Positions 14,591-23,024 of a stretch of DNA of 64,000 nucleotides are shown here, piece after piece; position 1 is the stretch's first letter; the number at the start of each line of letters is the position of its first letter. The stretch is taken from NCBI GenBank assembly GCA_963761035.1, contig CAVXFH010000002.1, positions 1,798,001-1,862,000 of the forward strand. The letters run 5' to 3'. The translations under genes and the position numbers were made by a program. This DNA comes from JARRQJ01 sp963761035 (lineage in GTDB: Bacteria > Pseudomonadota > Gammaproteobacteria > DRLM01). Under the pieces are notes generated by a model. The model did not search any database. It was not told where the DNA came from and saw only the letters and a program-made list of their open reading frames with translations.

Positions 14591-17206
14591 GTGACTGTTG
14601 ATCCGCGCCGGTTTTTATTAGTCGTGGTGGCGGCGCTGTATACCCTGTCGGGATTGGCTTCCTTGGCATATGAAGTGCTCTGGGTGCGAATGTTATCGCA
14701 GCAGTTCGGCGTCAGTATCTTCGGCGTGGTCATCACCGTGACCGCCTTCATGGCTGGCTTGGGCGCGGGAAGCTGGATCGGCGCACGTTGGCGTAGCCGG
14801 GTCCCATCCTTGTTTGTGTTTGGCCTGTTAGAGGCTGGCGTTGCCGCCTACGCCTTGTCATTGCCATGGTTGATGCATTTTTTACAGAAGGAGTTGGCGG
14901 ATTTGGCCATCCATCTGCAATTGTCAACTTGGTATGGCCTGCAAGGCGTCATAGCATTGCTCGTGTTGTTTCTGCCGGCCTGCGCCCTTGGGATAGGCTT
15001 TCCACTCATTCTGCGTGCCGCCGCGGGAATGGTAATGCCTGTCAGTCGTCTTTACGGCCTGAATACACTTGGGGCCTGCGTGGGGGCCTTGTTGCCGCTG
15101 GCGTTGTTGCCCAATGTTGGTTGGACGAGGTCTGTGCAATATATCGCGGGCTTGGGAATCATAGTCGGATTGACGGCGATGCTGATGGCCGGGCGTTTTG
15201 GCAAGCCGGACGCCGTCCAGATCAGTGCCAAGGATTCGCGGATTCCATTTAGCGAGCTGGTGGCCTACGCCGGCATCGGCGCCGCCGCGCTGATATTGGA
15301 GATTGGCTGGACCCGCTTGTACGGGATGCTGTTGCTGCGAACGGAATATGTCTTAGCGGTCATCCTGGCGGTATTTCTGGCAGGTCTGGCATTGGGCAGT
15401 CTGTTTGTCAGGCGTTATCACTCGCGGCATTGGTGGACGATCCTGCCGCTGGCCGCGGTGGCTTGGGTAGTGTTGGGGCTGTGGGCGCTGCCCTGGATGG
15501 CCAAGTGGGCGGACACGGTTCAATTTCAAAGTTTGACCGCGGCCTTATTAGGTCAGGGAGTAATGATCGCCGTGTTTACCTTGCCCGTCACCTTGAGTTT
15601 CGGCGCGTGGCTGCCCTTATTGAGCGGTCGCTATGGCGATGATCATTCCAGGGCCGGCGCCCGCCTTTACGGCGCGAACGCGCTGGGCGCGGCGCTAGGC
15701 GCCATGGTGGCGGGATTTGCACTCATCCCCGCTATCGGAACCCTGGGGACCATTATTGTCGCTGCCGTGCTGATAATCGTCTGTGGTCTGATGTGGGCCG
15801 ACAAGATCAAATTGTCCGTGGGAGGCGGTGCACTCTTAATCGCGGCCATTCCGGTGTGGCACTTGCCGCCGGTCAGCAGATTGTTGCCGATGACGCAGAC
15901 CGGCTCGCACGATGTATATTTTCATGAAGATGCCATCTCTATTACCCACGTGGTAGAGGAGAAGGACGGACAACGGCTGCTGCTATCGGATCTGCAGCGC
16001 ATGGATGCATCCACCGCGCCTTCCGCGGTGGTGTCGCAGAACAACCAGGCGCGATTGCCCTTATTGCTGCATCCCGCCCCGCGGAAAATATTATTTCTGG
16101 GGATGGGTACCGGTATTTCCGCCGCGGGTTCATTGCCGTTTCCCGATCTGCGTCGCACCGCCGTGGAGTTGTCTCAAGGGGCCATCGTCGCCGCGGACAC
16201 TCAGTTCACGGAGGTTAACCACGGTGTAACGCGGCGGATGCGCGTGATACACGACGATGCGCGGCATTATCTGCTGCGTACCCGGGAAAAATATGATGTC
16301 ATCATCGGCGACTTGTTTCATCCCGATTTGGTCGGGCGCAGCGGCTTATTGTCTGTACAGCAATTTACCCGCGCAGCCGATCACTTGGCGCCAGGCGGCA
16401 TCTATGTGCAATGGTTGGCGCTAAATCAGTTTGACCTTGAATCCTTGAGTATCGTGTTGCGCAGCTTTGAGAAAATATTTCCCGATACGTGTTTGTTTAT
16501 CGACGGCTTCCGCTTGGCCTTGGTGGGTCCGCGGGATAATTTGGGCGGCGCCCCGGCGCTCCTTGCCAACCTGCGGCGCCTGGATCGCCTCCAGCAGGAA
16601 GAAGCTACCGGTCACGAAGGTCCTTGGACCTGGTTGGGGCGGTATTGGGGAAGGATGGATTTGCCTAAGGGACCGGTGCAAGATGAATGGGCCCCGCGGA
16701 TCGAATTTGCCTTGCCGGCGGCGCGTTATCGCGGCGAGCTGGATGTGGCGGGCTTGCTGGATTGGTTGGTGGCGCGCCGACCCACATTGCAAGATGCGGA
16801 GATTGCACTACACATCGCCGCGACCGACCGCGAAGCCTTTGAAAGGGCTTATGCGGCAACTGAACTGGCTACGCGGGCCTGGTCCGCGGAGATTCGCGGC
16901 GATGAACTGCAATCCCAGCGACTGTTACGGCTCGCCTCTGATGCCAATCCCGAGGACCGCTGGATCGCCTTCACCCTGGCGGACCGTATGATGGCGAGCC
17001 TCTCCACGGCGCTGCAGCGGGGGATGGATAAGCGGCAAGCCCTGCAGGCGGTCTTGCGTATTTATTCCGATGATCCGGATGCCTTGCGAGCCTTATGGCA
17101 TATGGAGGACGCGGCCGGGCATTCAGCGCTGGCGGCGGAGTATCGCTCGCGTCTGGCGGAGCTCAGCCCGCTGGATTATGCCATCCGGCATTCTGAGAGG
17201 CCTTGA
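14591..17206 (+). CDS. Fused membrane domain / spermidine-synthase-like protein
   Basis: The GTG start gives 871 residues. Residues ~1-430 form about 12 membrane helices of the type found fused to spermidine synthases (YEVLWVRMLSQQFG, AFMAGLGAGSWIGAR, YGLNTLGACVGALLPL). A Rossmann-type methyltransferase/spermidine synthase domain follows (~450-690), with GMGTG near 503 and DVIIGDLFHPD and APGGIYVQW further on. The last ~180 residues are helical and may form TPR-like repeats. The synthase activity is not assured: fused family members are rarely characterised. The protein is unusual in an oxidase locus. It ends 34 bp before the ccoG start. Confidence 0.8.
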   Translation: MTVDPRRFLLVVVAALYTLSGLASLAYEVLWVRMLSQQFGVSIFGVVITVTAFMAGLGAGSWIGARWRSRVPSLFVFGLLEAGVAAYALSLPWLMHFLQKELADLAIHLQLSTWYGLQGVIALLVLFLPACALGIGFPLILRAAAGMVMPVSRLYGLNTLGACVGALLPLALLPNVGWTRSVQYIAGLGIIVGLTAMLMAGRFGKPDAVQISAKDSRIPFSELVAYAGIGAAALILEIGWTRLYGMLLLRTEYVLAVILAVFLAGLALGSLFVRRYHSRHWWTILPLAAVAWVVLGLWALPWMAKWADTVQFQSLTAALLGQGVMIAVFTLPVTLSFGAWLPLLSGRYGDDHSRAGARLYGANALGAALGAMVAGFALIPAIGTLGTIIVAAVLIIVCGLMWADKIKLSVGGGALLIAAIPVWHLPPVSRLLPMTQTGSHDVYFHEDAISITHVVEEKDGQRLLLSDLQRMDASTAPSAVVSQNNQARLPLLLHPAPRKILFLGMGTGISAAGSLPFPDLRRTAVELSQGAIVAADTQFTEVNHGVTRRMRVIHDDARHYLLRTREKYDVIIGDLFHPDLVGRSGLLSVQQFTRAADHLAPGGIYVQWLALNQFDLESLSIVLRSFEKIFPDTCLFIDGFRLALVGPRDNLGGAPALLANLRRLDRLQQEEATGHEGPWTWLGRYWGRMDLPKGPVQDEWAPRIEFALPAARYRGELDVAGLLDWLVARRPTLQDAEIALHIAATDREAFERAYAATELATRAWSAEIRGDELQSQRLLRLASDANPEDRWIAFTLADRMMASLSTALQRGMDKRQALQAVLRIYSDDPDALRALWHMEDAAGHSALAAEYRSRLAELSPLDYAIRHSERP

Positions 17207-17240
17207 TACGCGATATGGGACCGTTAGCCGCATCCGCGAG

Positions 17241-18572
17241 ATGAAAATGGCGGGTGGGCATGGTAACCTGAAATTTATGAATTACGGCAAAACCCTGAGC
17301 AAGATTCCGGTGGTGGTAGAGGGGAGGCGCACCGCCCCGGACTATCATTGGCGGCGTCGCGCGCTGCAGGGCGCCATTATCCTGTTGGCGCTATTGATTC
17401 CCGTTACGGGTTTATTCCGCATTGACCCCGTGGAGGGGGCATTCGTGGTGCTGGGCAGGCAGATCTGGTTCTCCGACTTTTTTATCGTGGTGGGTCTGTG
17501 GTTGGCCATCTCCACCAGTCTGGTAACGACCTATTCGACGCTGGGCACCGCCTTTTGCGGCTGGGCGTGCCCGCAAAATACCCTGTCAGAATGGGGTAAC
17601 CGTATGACGCGCCGTTTGCTGGGCAAGAGGGCCGCGGTGGACCTGAACGGAGAGAAGATGCGGGTCTCGGCCGGTAAGGACAAGTGGCGCAACTGGATGA
17701 TACTCAGCGTCAGTTTTATCGGGGCGGCGATGTTTTTTGCCCTAATCCCCCTGTTTTATTTTTATCCGCCCGCGGCGGTGTGGTCCTTCGTTACCTTTCA
17801 AGAGGATGCGCGGCTGGCGGGTTCGATACATTGGATCTACACGGTATTTGTCCTGATTATGTTATTGGACATTGCGTTTATCCGTCATTTTTTCTGTCGC
17901 TTTATGTGCATTTACAAGGTTTGGCAGCACTCCTTCAAGACTAGGGAGACCTTGCATGTCGCCTATGATCCGTCGTTCGCGGACGAGTGCGCCAAATGCA
18001 ATTTTTGCGTCACGACCTGTTTTGTCGGCATTGATCCGCGCAAGACTGAAACCTATGACAGTTGCGTGAACTGCGGCGAGTGCATCGATGCCTGCGGGGC
18101 TATCCGTGGACCCAAGGGCGGCGCCAGCCTGTTGCGTTTCGAACTGGGTCAACGTCAGGGCAAAACGTTCCAAGGCTTTCGCGATGCTCTAAGCAGCCTG
18201 CTCGGCCGCGTAAGGTGGGCCCTCGCGCTATTCATGGTGGGCATCGTTATGTTTGCCTGGGGCTTATGGAATTATCAGCCCTATCACATCACTGCCGGGC
18301 GGACTGATAATTCCCCGCTGGATTACCGCATTGTCCTGTCAAACAAGCGATATCAGGCGGAGACGGCCGAGCTCAAGATCGATGGCCTTCCCGCGGACAC
18401 CTACACGTTGCAAACGAATCGGGTTAACTTTGCATCGGCAGGGCGGGAGGATATAATGTTGCACATTAAGCCGACGTTATCCCCGGGATTGCATCCCGTC
18501 CTGATACAGGTTCGCTCCGATGATGGGTGGAGCGGCGATTTCCGCATATATCATTTTGTGCCCAAGGGATAA
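17241..18572 (+). CDS. ccoG: Cytochrome oxidase accessory protein CcoG (FixG/RdxA)
   Basis: ATG 17241 gives 443 residues; an upstream frame reaches 17070 but overlaps the previous gene. Membrane helices lie at ~36-56, ~67-90, ~154-178, ~200-218 and ~325-345. After FCGWACPQNT there is a 2[4Fe-4S] ferredoxin domain (CAKCNFCVTTC and CVNCGECIDAC). The C-terminal ~100 residues form the Ig-like FixG domain. CcoG is thought to reduce copper for cbb3 oxidase assembly. Its presence supports the cbb3 assignment. The downstream gene starts 4 bp after its stop. Confidence 0.93.
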   Translation: MKMAGGHGNLKFMNYGKTLSKIPVVVEGRRTAPDYHWRRRALQGAIILLALLIPVTGLFRIDPVEGAFVVLGRQIWFSDFFIVVGLWLAISTSLVTTYSTLGTAFCGWACPQNTLSEWGNRMTRRLLGKRAAVDLNGEKMRVSAGKDKWRNWMILSVSFIGAAMFFALIPLFYFYPPAAVWSFVTFQEDARLAGSIHWIYTVFVLIMLLDIAFIRHFFCRFMCIYKVWQHSFKTRETLHVAYDPSFADECAKCNFCVTTCFVGIDPRKTETYDSCVNCGECIDACGAIRGPKGGASLLRFELGQRQGKTFQGFRDALSSLLGRVRWALALFMVGIVMFAWGLWNYQPYHITAGRTDNSPLDYRIVLSNKRYQAETAELKIDGLPADTYTLQTNRVNFASAGREDIMLHIKPTLSPGLHPVLIQVRSDDGWSGDFRIYHFVPKG

Positions 18573-18576
18573 GCCC

Positions 18577-19017
18577 ATGACCGCCCGAAAAGATGTTGAG
18601 AACAAACCACAATCCAAGCTGACCCCCGTTACCAGCGAATGGGGAAAATTGTCGGCTGATCATTTAGGCTATGCGTCGGATAAGGAACGTGTGGCGAAAC
18701 GGGGACTCGAAGATTGGGAATTGGTTAATTCCATTCCTGAATCGCAGAAAAAGGTGCCGATTTGGTTCATCGCGGTGGTGGCGGTCGTTTTGCTGATTGC
18801 CGTCGGCTTGAGTTTTCCATTCTGGGGAAATCGCCCCGGTTATGAGCGGGAGTGGATCAATTGGGGATTCGGTGCGGCTTTGTTGTATATCGGCGTGGCG
18901 GGCGCCTTCGTGTATTTCATGGTTGGCCTTTATGGTACCCATCTCGGCGGAAAGTTGGATTCCGATAAATCATCCGCAGACAGCGACAAGCAGGATGTCG
19001 CATCCAAAAATTCTTAA
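18577..19017 (+). CDS. Two-helix membrane protein with FWGNRP motif
   Basis: ATG 18577 lies 4 bp after ccoG and gives 146 residues: a soluble N-terminus (~1-62), helix ~65-84 ending in FPFWGNRPGYERE, helix ~94-117, and a polar serine/aspartate-rich tail. The W-G-[QN]-R-P element after helix 1 matches the ccoO-linked protein at 10404-11024. The second helix is glycine-rich (LLYIGVAGAFVYFMVGLYGTH). Its function is unknown; it may be an assembly partner that works with CcoG. Confidence 0.65.
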   Translation: MTARKDVENKPQSKLTPVTSEWGKLSADHLGYASDKERVAKRGLEDWELVNSIPESQKKVPIWFIAVVAVVLLIAVGLSFPFWGNRPGYEREWINWGFGAALLYIGVAGAFVYFMVGLYGTHLGGKLDSDKSSADSDKQDVASKNS

Positions 19018-19312
19018 CCGTGTAATCTTTATCTTCATCTATGGATTGCTGGCGGCCTGCAGTGAGGAAAGCGGACCGTCGCACCGGGCGCGGTTGCCTG
19101 AAGTGGGCACCCCGGATGAAGTATTGTTCAAGCAACGTTGCAGTGATTGTCATTTGCCTCCGCTCCCCCTGGACCGCCCTGCCAAGGCCTGGCCCGTGAT
19201 CGTGCAACGTATGCAGTCGCATCGCATTACTACCGGCCTGACGCCCTTGACCGACGAAGAAATTAGACGCATTCAGGCCTATTTACAGCGAAACGCCAAG
19301 GATGCCACATGA
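18995..19312 (+). CDS. Lipoprotein monoheme cytochrome c
   Basis: I chose ATG 18995 because it gives a proper lipoprotein signal (NRVIFIFIYGLLAAC, Cys22); longer upstream frames overlap the previous gene entirely. The product has 105 residues with RCSDCH at 48-53, then a short domain ending EIRRIQAYLQRNAK and a Met ligand candidate at VQRMQSHR. It overlaps 23 bp of the preceding gene, and its stop overlaps the next ATG (ATGA). It is a small periplasmic electron carrier tethered to a membrane lipid. Confidence 0.78.
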   Translation: MSHPKILNRVIFIFIYGLLAACSEESGPSHRARLPEVGTPDEVLFKQRCSDCHLPPLPLDRPAKAWPVIVQRMQSHRITTGLTPLTDEEIRRIQAYLQRNAKDAT

Positions 19313-19674
19313 GGGTTTTTGTTGTTGCGCTTTTGGGCTTGGTCTTAAGCGGCTGCGGGAGCGGTGCATCCTATTCGCTCGGACAGCAGCGGTTGGGCGA
19401 TGTGATAATAGAAGTGCAATGCCGTCCCGCTCCCGTTACGCTGGGCATGAATGAATTCTTGGTTATAGCGACGGATATTCACGGCGCTCCGGCCCATGAT
19501 TTGTTGGTAGATCTGCGCATGAAAGACGATGAGGATTGGCGGCAGGCCATCCAGGATGGCTTTTCCGGTGTATATCGCAAGGCCTTGGGAGTGGGGTCCT
19601 TGCGGGACTTGCTTAGGGTGAGAATCAAACGCGGCGGGACCGAGACCGAACTACGGTTTCCGCTGATTCAATAG
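19309..19674 (+). CDS. YtkA/FixH-like lipoprotein
   Basis: The ATG overlaps the previous TGA. The protein has 121 residues: a signal peptide with lipobox LSGC at ~13-16, followed by an Ig-like domain (VTLGMNEFLVIATDIHGAP, LLVDLRMKDDEDW, GVYRKALGVGSLRDLLRVRIKR). This beta-sandwich arrangement is like YtkA and the periplasmic domain of FixH/CcoH, which accompany cbb3 assembly genes. The histidine/methionine metal sites of YtkA are only partly visible. The 3' end overlaps the opposite-strand gene at 19625-20197 by 50 bp. Confidence 0.6.
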   Translation: MRVFVVALLGLVLSGCGSGASYSLGQQRLGDVIIEVQCRPAPVTLGMNEFLVIATDIHGAPAHDLLVDLRMKDDEDWRQAIQDGFSGVYRKALGVGSLRDLLRVRIKRGGTETELRFPLIQ

Positions 19675-20197
19675 CGGATTGTTCAGGACGCTTATTTTCC
19701 GTTTTTTTCAAGAAGGCGCTCGATTTCCAGCGCCGCAATAATAAAATCTTGTGGCCGCCTCTTTCATCTTGGCAGAGGGGACAAGTTAGGTAACACATAT
19801 ATAATTCCTTGGGTAATTTACCGCTGTCCAAAAGCTCCATCTGAATTTGCCGCACCGAGTTGCGGATGGTGCCGACATCTCCGCTATGCAGCTTGCCATG
19901 CAGGTGGAAAGGATTGGGAAGATAGCGGATCCGGTGCGAGGGCGAGCTGGTTTTTTCCAGGAGCCGTATTATGGAGCCGCGGAACATGCCGGTGCGCGTG
20001 AGCACTAAATTCGGCCAGGATTCCATCAGGTGCAGCTCTTGAATATCTTGATATTGCCGCTTGAGGTAAGCCTCATAACCAAGCGGCATATGCAGTAACA
20101 TTGGGATGGTAAGGGTGTGAATGCAATGTCCGCCGAGATCGATATCCTTGCCATCCCAGTCAGGATAGCGCTCGGGGCAGGCGCAGCCGCGGCTCAT
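19625..20197 (-). CDS. Cysteine- and histidine-rich protein of unknown function
   Basis: The start ATG at 20197 overlaps the TGA of the upstream gene (ATGA), giving 190 residues. The N-terminus is cysteine-rich (SRGCACPERYPDWDG), followed by GGHCIHTLTIPMLLHMPLG and later YMCYLTCPLCQDERGGH, a possible metal site. No membrane helix or known domain is seen. The 3' end runs 50 bp into the convergent lipoprotein gene. Coupled translation with the HxH protein (20194-20703) suggests joint function. The long basic C-terminus (LRRWKSSAFLKKTENKR) may be partly non-conserved. Confidence 0.5.
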   Translation of the reverse strand: MSRGCACPERYPDWDGKDIDLGGHCIHTLTIPMLLHMPLGYEAYLKRQYQDIQELHLMESWPNLVLTRTGMFRGSIIRLLEKTSSPSHRIRYLPNPFHLHGKLHSGDVGTIRNSVRQIQMELLDSGKLPKELYMCYLTCPLCQDERGGHKILLLRRWKSSAFLKKTENKRPEQSAIESAETVVRSRSRRV

Positions 20198-20703
20198 GAC
20201 CGATAGATATTCTTGATGGTAAGAATGGTATTGGTCAGGTAAATCCACAATCCCACACCCATGATGGATGCGGTTACGGCAACTACGCGGCGATAAATTA
20301 CATCAACCTGAGCCAGTTCTGGTGATCTATCCAGCAATAATATCCCTTCAGCGACCCCAAAGATCATGAGGGTGAGGTAAAAGCACAGAGCGCCTATCGT
20401 TGTCCACCAAAACGAAAGCTCGGCCAGACGGCGCGAGTATATAGGTTTGTGGGAAAACTGTGGCAGCAAGTAATAGGTGACGGCCATGCTCAGAATCATG
20501 ACGCCCCCAATCAAGTTGATATGGGCGTGGGCCAAGGGGTCTATCATGTGCCCGGGGCCGCCATAGGGACTACCGATGGAATCGAGCCAAGTGCGTATGA
20601 ACGGTATCATTTGTAAGACGCCGTGCACCGAACCAATAAAAAAAGACAGGGCAGACACCAACAAGAATTTAAGCAGATAGCTGTTATCGACGGGTTGTTC
20701 CAT
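20194..20703 (-). CDS. Stand-alone haem-copper-oxidase subunit-I-like protein (second copy)
   Basis: From ATG 20703 the protein has 169 residues (a TTG at 20730 would add nine). About five helices are seen. Residues 56-66 read PLAHAHINLIG, with HxH at 59/61 followed by GGVMILSMAVTYYLLPQ. This parallels the protein at 4903-5418: first helix with G-x3-G-x3-IP, loop, HxHxNL, then Y-x-L-x-P. It lacks CuB-site histidines. Its stop overlaps the start of the cysteine-rich gene. It may bind a haem b or act in oxidase assembly. Neither start has a strong ribosome-binding site. Confidence 0.7.
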   Translation of the reverse strand: MEQPVDNSYLLKFLLVSALSFFIGSVHGVLQMIPFIRTWLDSIGSPYGGPGHMIDPLAHAHINLIGGVMILSMAVTYYLLPQFSHKPIYSRRLAELSFWWTTIGALCFYLTLMIFGVAEGILLLDRSPELAQVDVIYRRVVAVTASIMGVGLWIYLTNTILTIKNIYRS

Positions 20704-20730
20704 TGCGCGAGGCCACAGTTTTTTCGCCAA

Positions 20731-21030
20731 TGATTAAATCGTAATTGGGGGTCGTATGCCGATTCAGGGGTCGGAGTAATTAGGCACGCAATATAATCAC
20801 GACGCGCGAGGCGTGTGGGACGACAACCAACTGCGAGGAAAATTACCCTAGATCATCGTAAACTTCCGCCGCTAAAGCGCATTCCGCAATCGTCTTATAG
20901 CATTGGCCTGCCCGCAACATCGCGTAGCGATGATATCAAGTATCGCCATCCCCGGCGTCAGTAAACCCCATGAGCATTCGCTGGTTACGAGGAAATGCGC
21001 GTTGCGTATCTAGTCTGCTGGCACTACGAC
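20731..21030. other. Intergenic stretch, no gene supported
   Basis: This is the space between the reverse HxH protein gene and the microprotein gene. A short reverse frame of ~25 codons near 20850-20925 has no ribosome-binding site. No terminator or promoter stands out. Confidence 0.4.
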
Positions 21031-21144
21031 TTACTGCTTGCCCCTAACCTCTAGGGCGTCACCCGTAATGATTATGGCAAACAATACTACGCCGATGAAA
21101 AATACCCCTATCGGGACTAAAATGCTTGGCCACACCCAACCCAT
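21031..21144 (-). CDS. 37-residue single-helix microprotein
   Basis: On the reverse strand ATG (21144) follows AAGGGGGGAATT, a strong Shine-Dalgarno. The 37 residues are MGWVWPS, a helix (ILVPIGVFFIGVVLFAIIIT) and a polar tail (GDALEVRGKQ), ending in TAA at 21031. A 6-bp inverted repeat (TGCTCC-TC-GGAGCA, 21157-21170) precedes the Shine-Dalgarno. It lies upstream of and parallel to the HxH protein gene, 328 bp away. It resembles CydX/CcoQ-type subunits in size only. Confidence 0.6.
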   Translation of the reverse strand: MGWVWPSILVPIGVFFIGVVLFAIIITGDALEVRGKQ

Positions 21145-21696
21145 AATTCCCCCCTTTGCTCCTCGGAGCATCTAAAAATTATCATCCCGGAACAGATAAT
21201 ACCTGCCGAGACTTTACCGGATTTATAGGTCACATACAAGCCCGCGTGTCCTCAATATTATCGGTTATTCGCCGCGGCCGCGAGCGCATTGGCACTGGAA
21301 GCGGTAAGTCGGGGGTCGGCGGGATGCCGAGATGCGCCGCTGAGTTTAAAATGATTGTTTTTTAATGGATTCCACCGGACGGTCGGCGACTCATTGCAGG
21401 TGGCGGCGACGCGCTCGGTATACTTTATCGTGTTCGATGCCGTTAATTGCTCTCCTTTGAGAGATAGCGTGATTCGAATGCGTCTGAAGTTTGTCCGACC
21501 CGCTGATTCGACTATTGCTTAAAGAAGTTATTCCCACACATTGCATCGGTTGCTAAAGACAGCGTGTAAGCAAATTAGACAGCCAGCATTGACACGGTTA
21601 AATCGAGCCATTTTTTAGTGGGACTCTACCCTTGTCATGGCGGATTTGGTGTGTCAACGAAGGCTGATTTCATATCATTTTGAGGGAAAAGCGCTG
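21145..21696. other. Intergenic region between the oxidase locus and the lipoprotein gene
   Basis: No protein-coding frame is convincing: a 69-codon frame at 21156-21365 has no ribosome-binding site or hydrophobic pattern. TTGACA (21589-21594) could be a -35 element for the lipoprotein gene, but no matching -10 is clear. An inverted repeat lies at 21157-21170. Confidence 0.35.
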
Positions 21697-22136
21697 ATGC
21701 GAAGTAAGAACATAGGGATTTTCCGGCAGTCGCGGTTTTGCTCTGCGCATTGCCGGTTGGCTGTAGTGATCCGGATGATACGGTGAATAAAGCTGAGCAG
21801 GTCGCCGCCGGTTATTATCAGGCATTAAAAAACAGCGATTATGAAAAGGCCGCCGGATCCTTCAAGGATACGAGTGGTAAACCTAGAGCTCTGTGGCACG
21901 CTCAACTCCAAGAGTGTAATAGCAAGCTGGGAGAATTGCAGAGCTATCGATTGGTCGATAAGGAGGTAAACACAGCTTATAGTGGTACCCTCTATACCTT
22001 GCGCTATAAGACTCGATACGCAAAGTTTTCGGCGCTGGAAACCCTCGTGCTTTTCGAAAGAGTATCCGGTTTTGGCGGGTTTAGCGGCAACGTCATGCAA
22101 TTGGAAGGTCTGATTGTCCAATCTAAAGGGCTATAA
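21697..22136 (+). CDS. Lipoprotein of unknown function with apparent one-base frameshift
   Basis: The frame ending at 22136 has only a TTG start (21738), which would give an abnormally short signal (LLCALPVGC). An ATG at 21697 with Shine-Dalgarno TGAGGGA reads MRSKNIGIF in another frame. Adding one T to the T-run near 21719-21722 joins the two into MRSKNIGIF-PAVAVLLCALPVGC, a textbook lipoprotein signal. The mature ~125 residues (NTF2/DUF4019-like: QVAAGYYQALKNSDYEKAAG, YKTRYAKFSALETLVLFE) look intact. This may be a real frameshift or a sequence error. Confidence 0.6.
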
Positions 22137-22216
22137 TAGCGCGGCTATGCAAGTTTCTTATGACCTTGACTCATTCATGGAAATTTGGCCTGTAGGCTCT
22201 TCACGGTTGGCGGGAA

Positions 22217-22987
22217 TCATCTGAACTCCAGATGTAGCTTTTTACCACCGGTTTTATCCGCAAGTATCCCGTAATCCCGCTCGGTGTCCGGGTCGGAACG
22301 ACCCAGCGGCAAGGTGAAAACAGGACTGGGTATATCGCTGTAATTAATGGCGTCGTCGGATGGTTCATCCCCGATCAAAAGATAGGCCCCCGGCCGCGGG
22401 GCATCATTTTCCGCAAAGACGAAGGCGCGGCCTATGTTTTCCAGGCTGCCGGTGAAGGGCGCGCCTCGCATTAGATTGTCGAACATTTCTCCCATGGTGC
22501 CCGTATAGGTTTGGAATCTATCGTCGGAAAACCAAGTAATGGCCGACAATTGCTTGTCGGCGCGGTTAATGATCAGACGTAGGATAGGTATGAGAAATCC
22601 TGAAATACCATGCATCGATCCGGTGCCGTCGACGATCAAATGAATATCTTTGCCGGGAATTTCCCTGAGGCCTTGAATGAAGAGCTCGAAATCCTTGCGG
22701 TTCGCGCCGGCGGATTCCAGGATTGTTTTAATTTGTGCTTCCGGATCCGTGGCGACGACTTTTTCCAGGTCATTTTTGAGTCGATCTTTGTCACTCTGAG
22801 AGAGCTTTAACTGCTCTTCAAGCTTCGACACTTGTTTTTTTAGTTGAGGGATTTCGTTTCTCTGCGATATCTGGGAGGTGATGACAATCGTAACGAATAA
22901 GAAGATAAAGGTTCCCAGTGCCATCAATGCCAAATCGGAAAAACTCTCATAGATACTGGAGTTTGTTCTTCTGGGCTGCTTAGCCAT
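22217..22987 (-). CDS. MotB-like stator helix fused to a von Willebrand A domain
   Basis: The protein has 256 residues. Residues 13-38 form one helix starting YESFSDLALMALGTF; Asp18 matches the proton-binding Asp of MotB/ZorB/TolR-type stators. A coiled coil (~45-78) is followed by a vWA domain (~112-256) in place of the usual OmpA-like peptidoglycan-binding domain. MIDAS residues: DGTGS (Asp120, Thr122, Ser124), Thr179 in FTGS, Asp207 in IGDE. The helix orientation puts the vWA domain in the periplasm. It forms a unit with the MotA/ExbB-like gene 37 bp upstream. I recognise no characterised protein with this architecture. Confidence 0.8.
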   Translation of the reverse strand: MAKQPRRTNSSIYESFSDLALMALGTFIFLFVTIVITSQISQRNEIPQLKKQVSKLEEQLKLSQSDKDRLKNDLEKVVATDPEAQIKTILESAGANRKDFELFIQGLREIPGKDIHLIVDGTGSMHGISGFLIPILRLIINRADKQLSAITWFSDDRFQTYTGTMGEMFDNLMRGAPFTGSLENIGRAFVFAENDAPRPGAYLLIGDEPSDDAINYSDIPSPVFTLPLGRSDPDTERDYGILADKTGGKKLHLEFR

Positions 22988-23024
22988 GCGTCAGATCGCC
23001 GTTCGAGCGTGAAAGTGTTGAGAT

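Noticed and set aside
21156..21365. 69-codon forward frame
   Set aside because: No ribosome-binding site and no hydrophobic or domain pattern; sits in an intergenic region.
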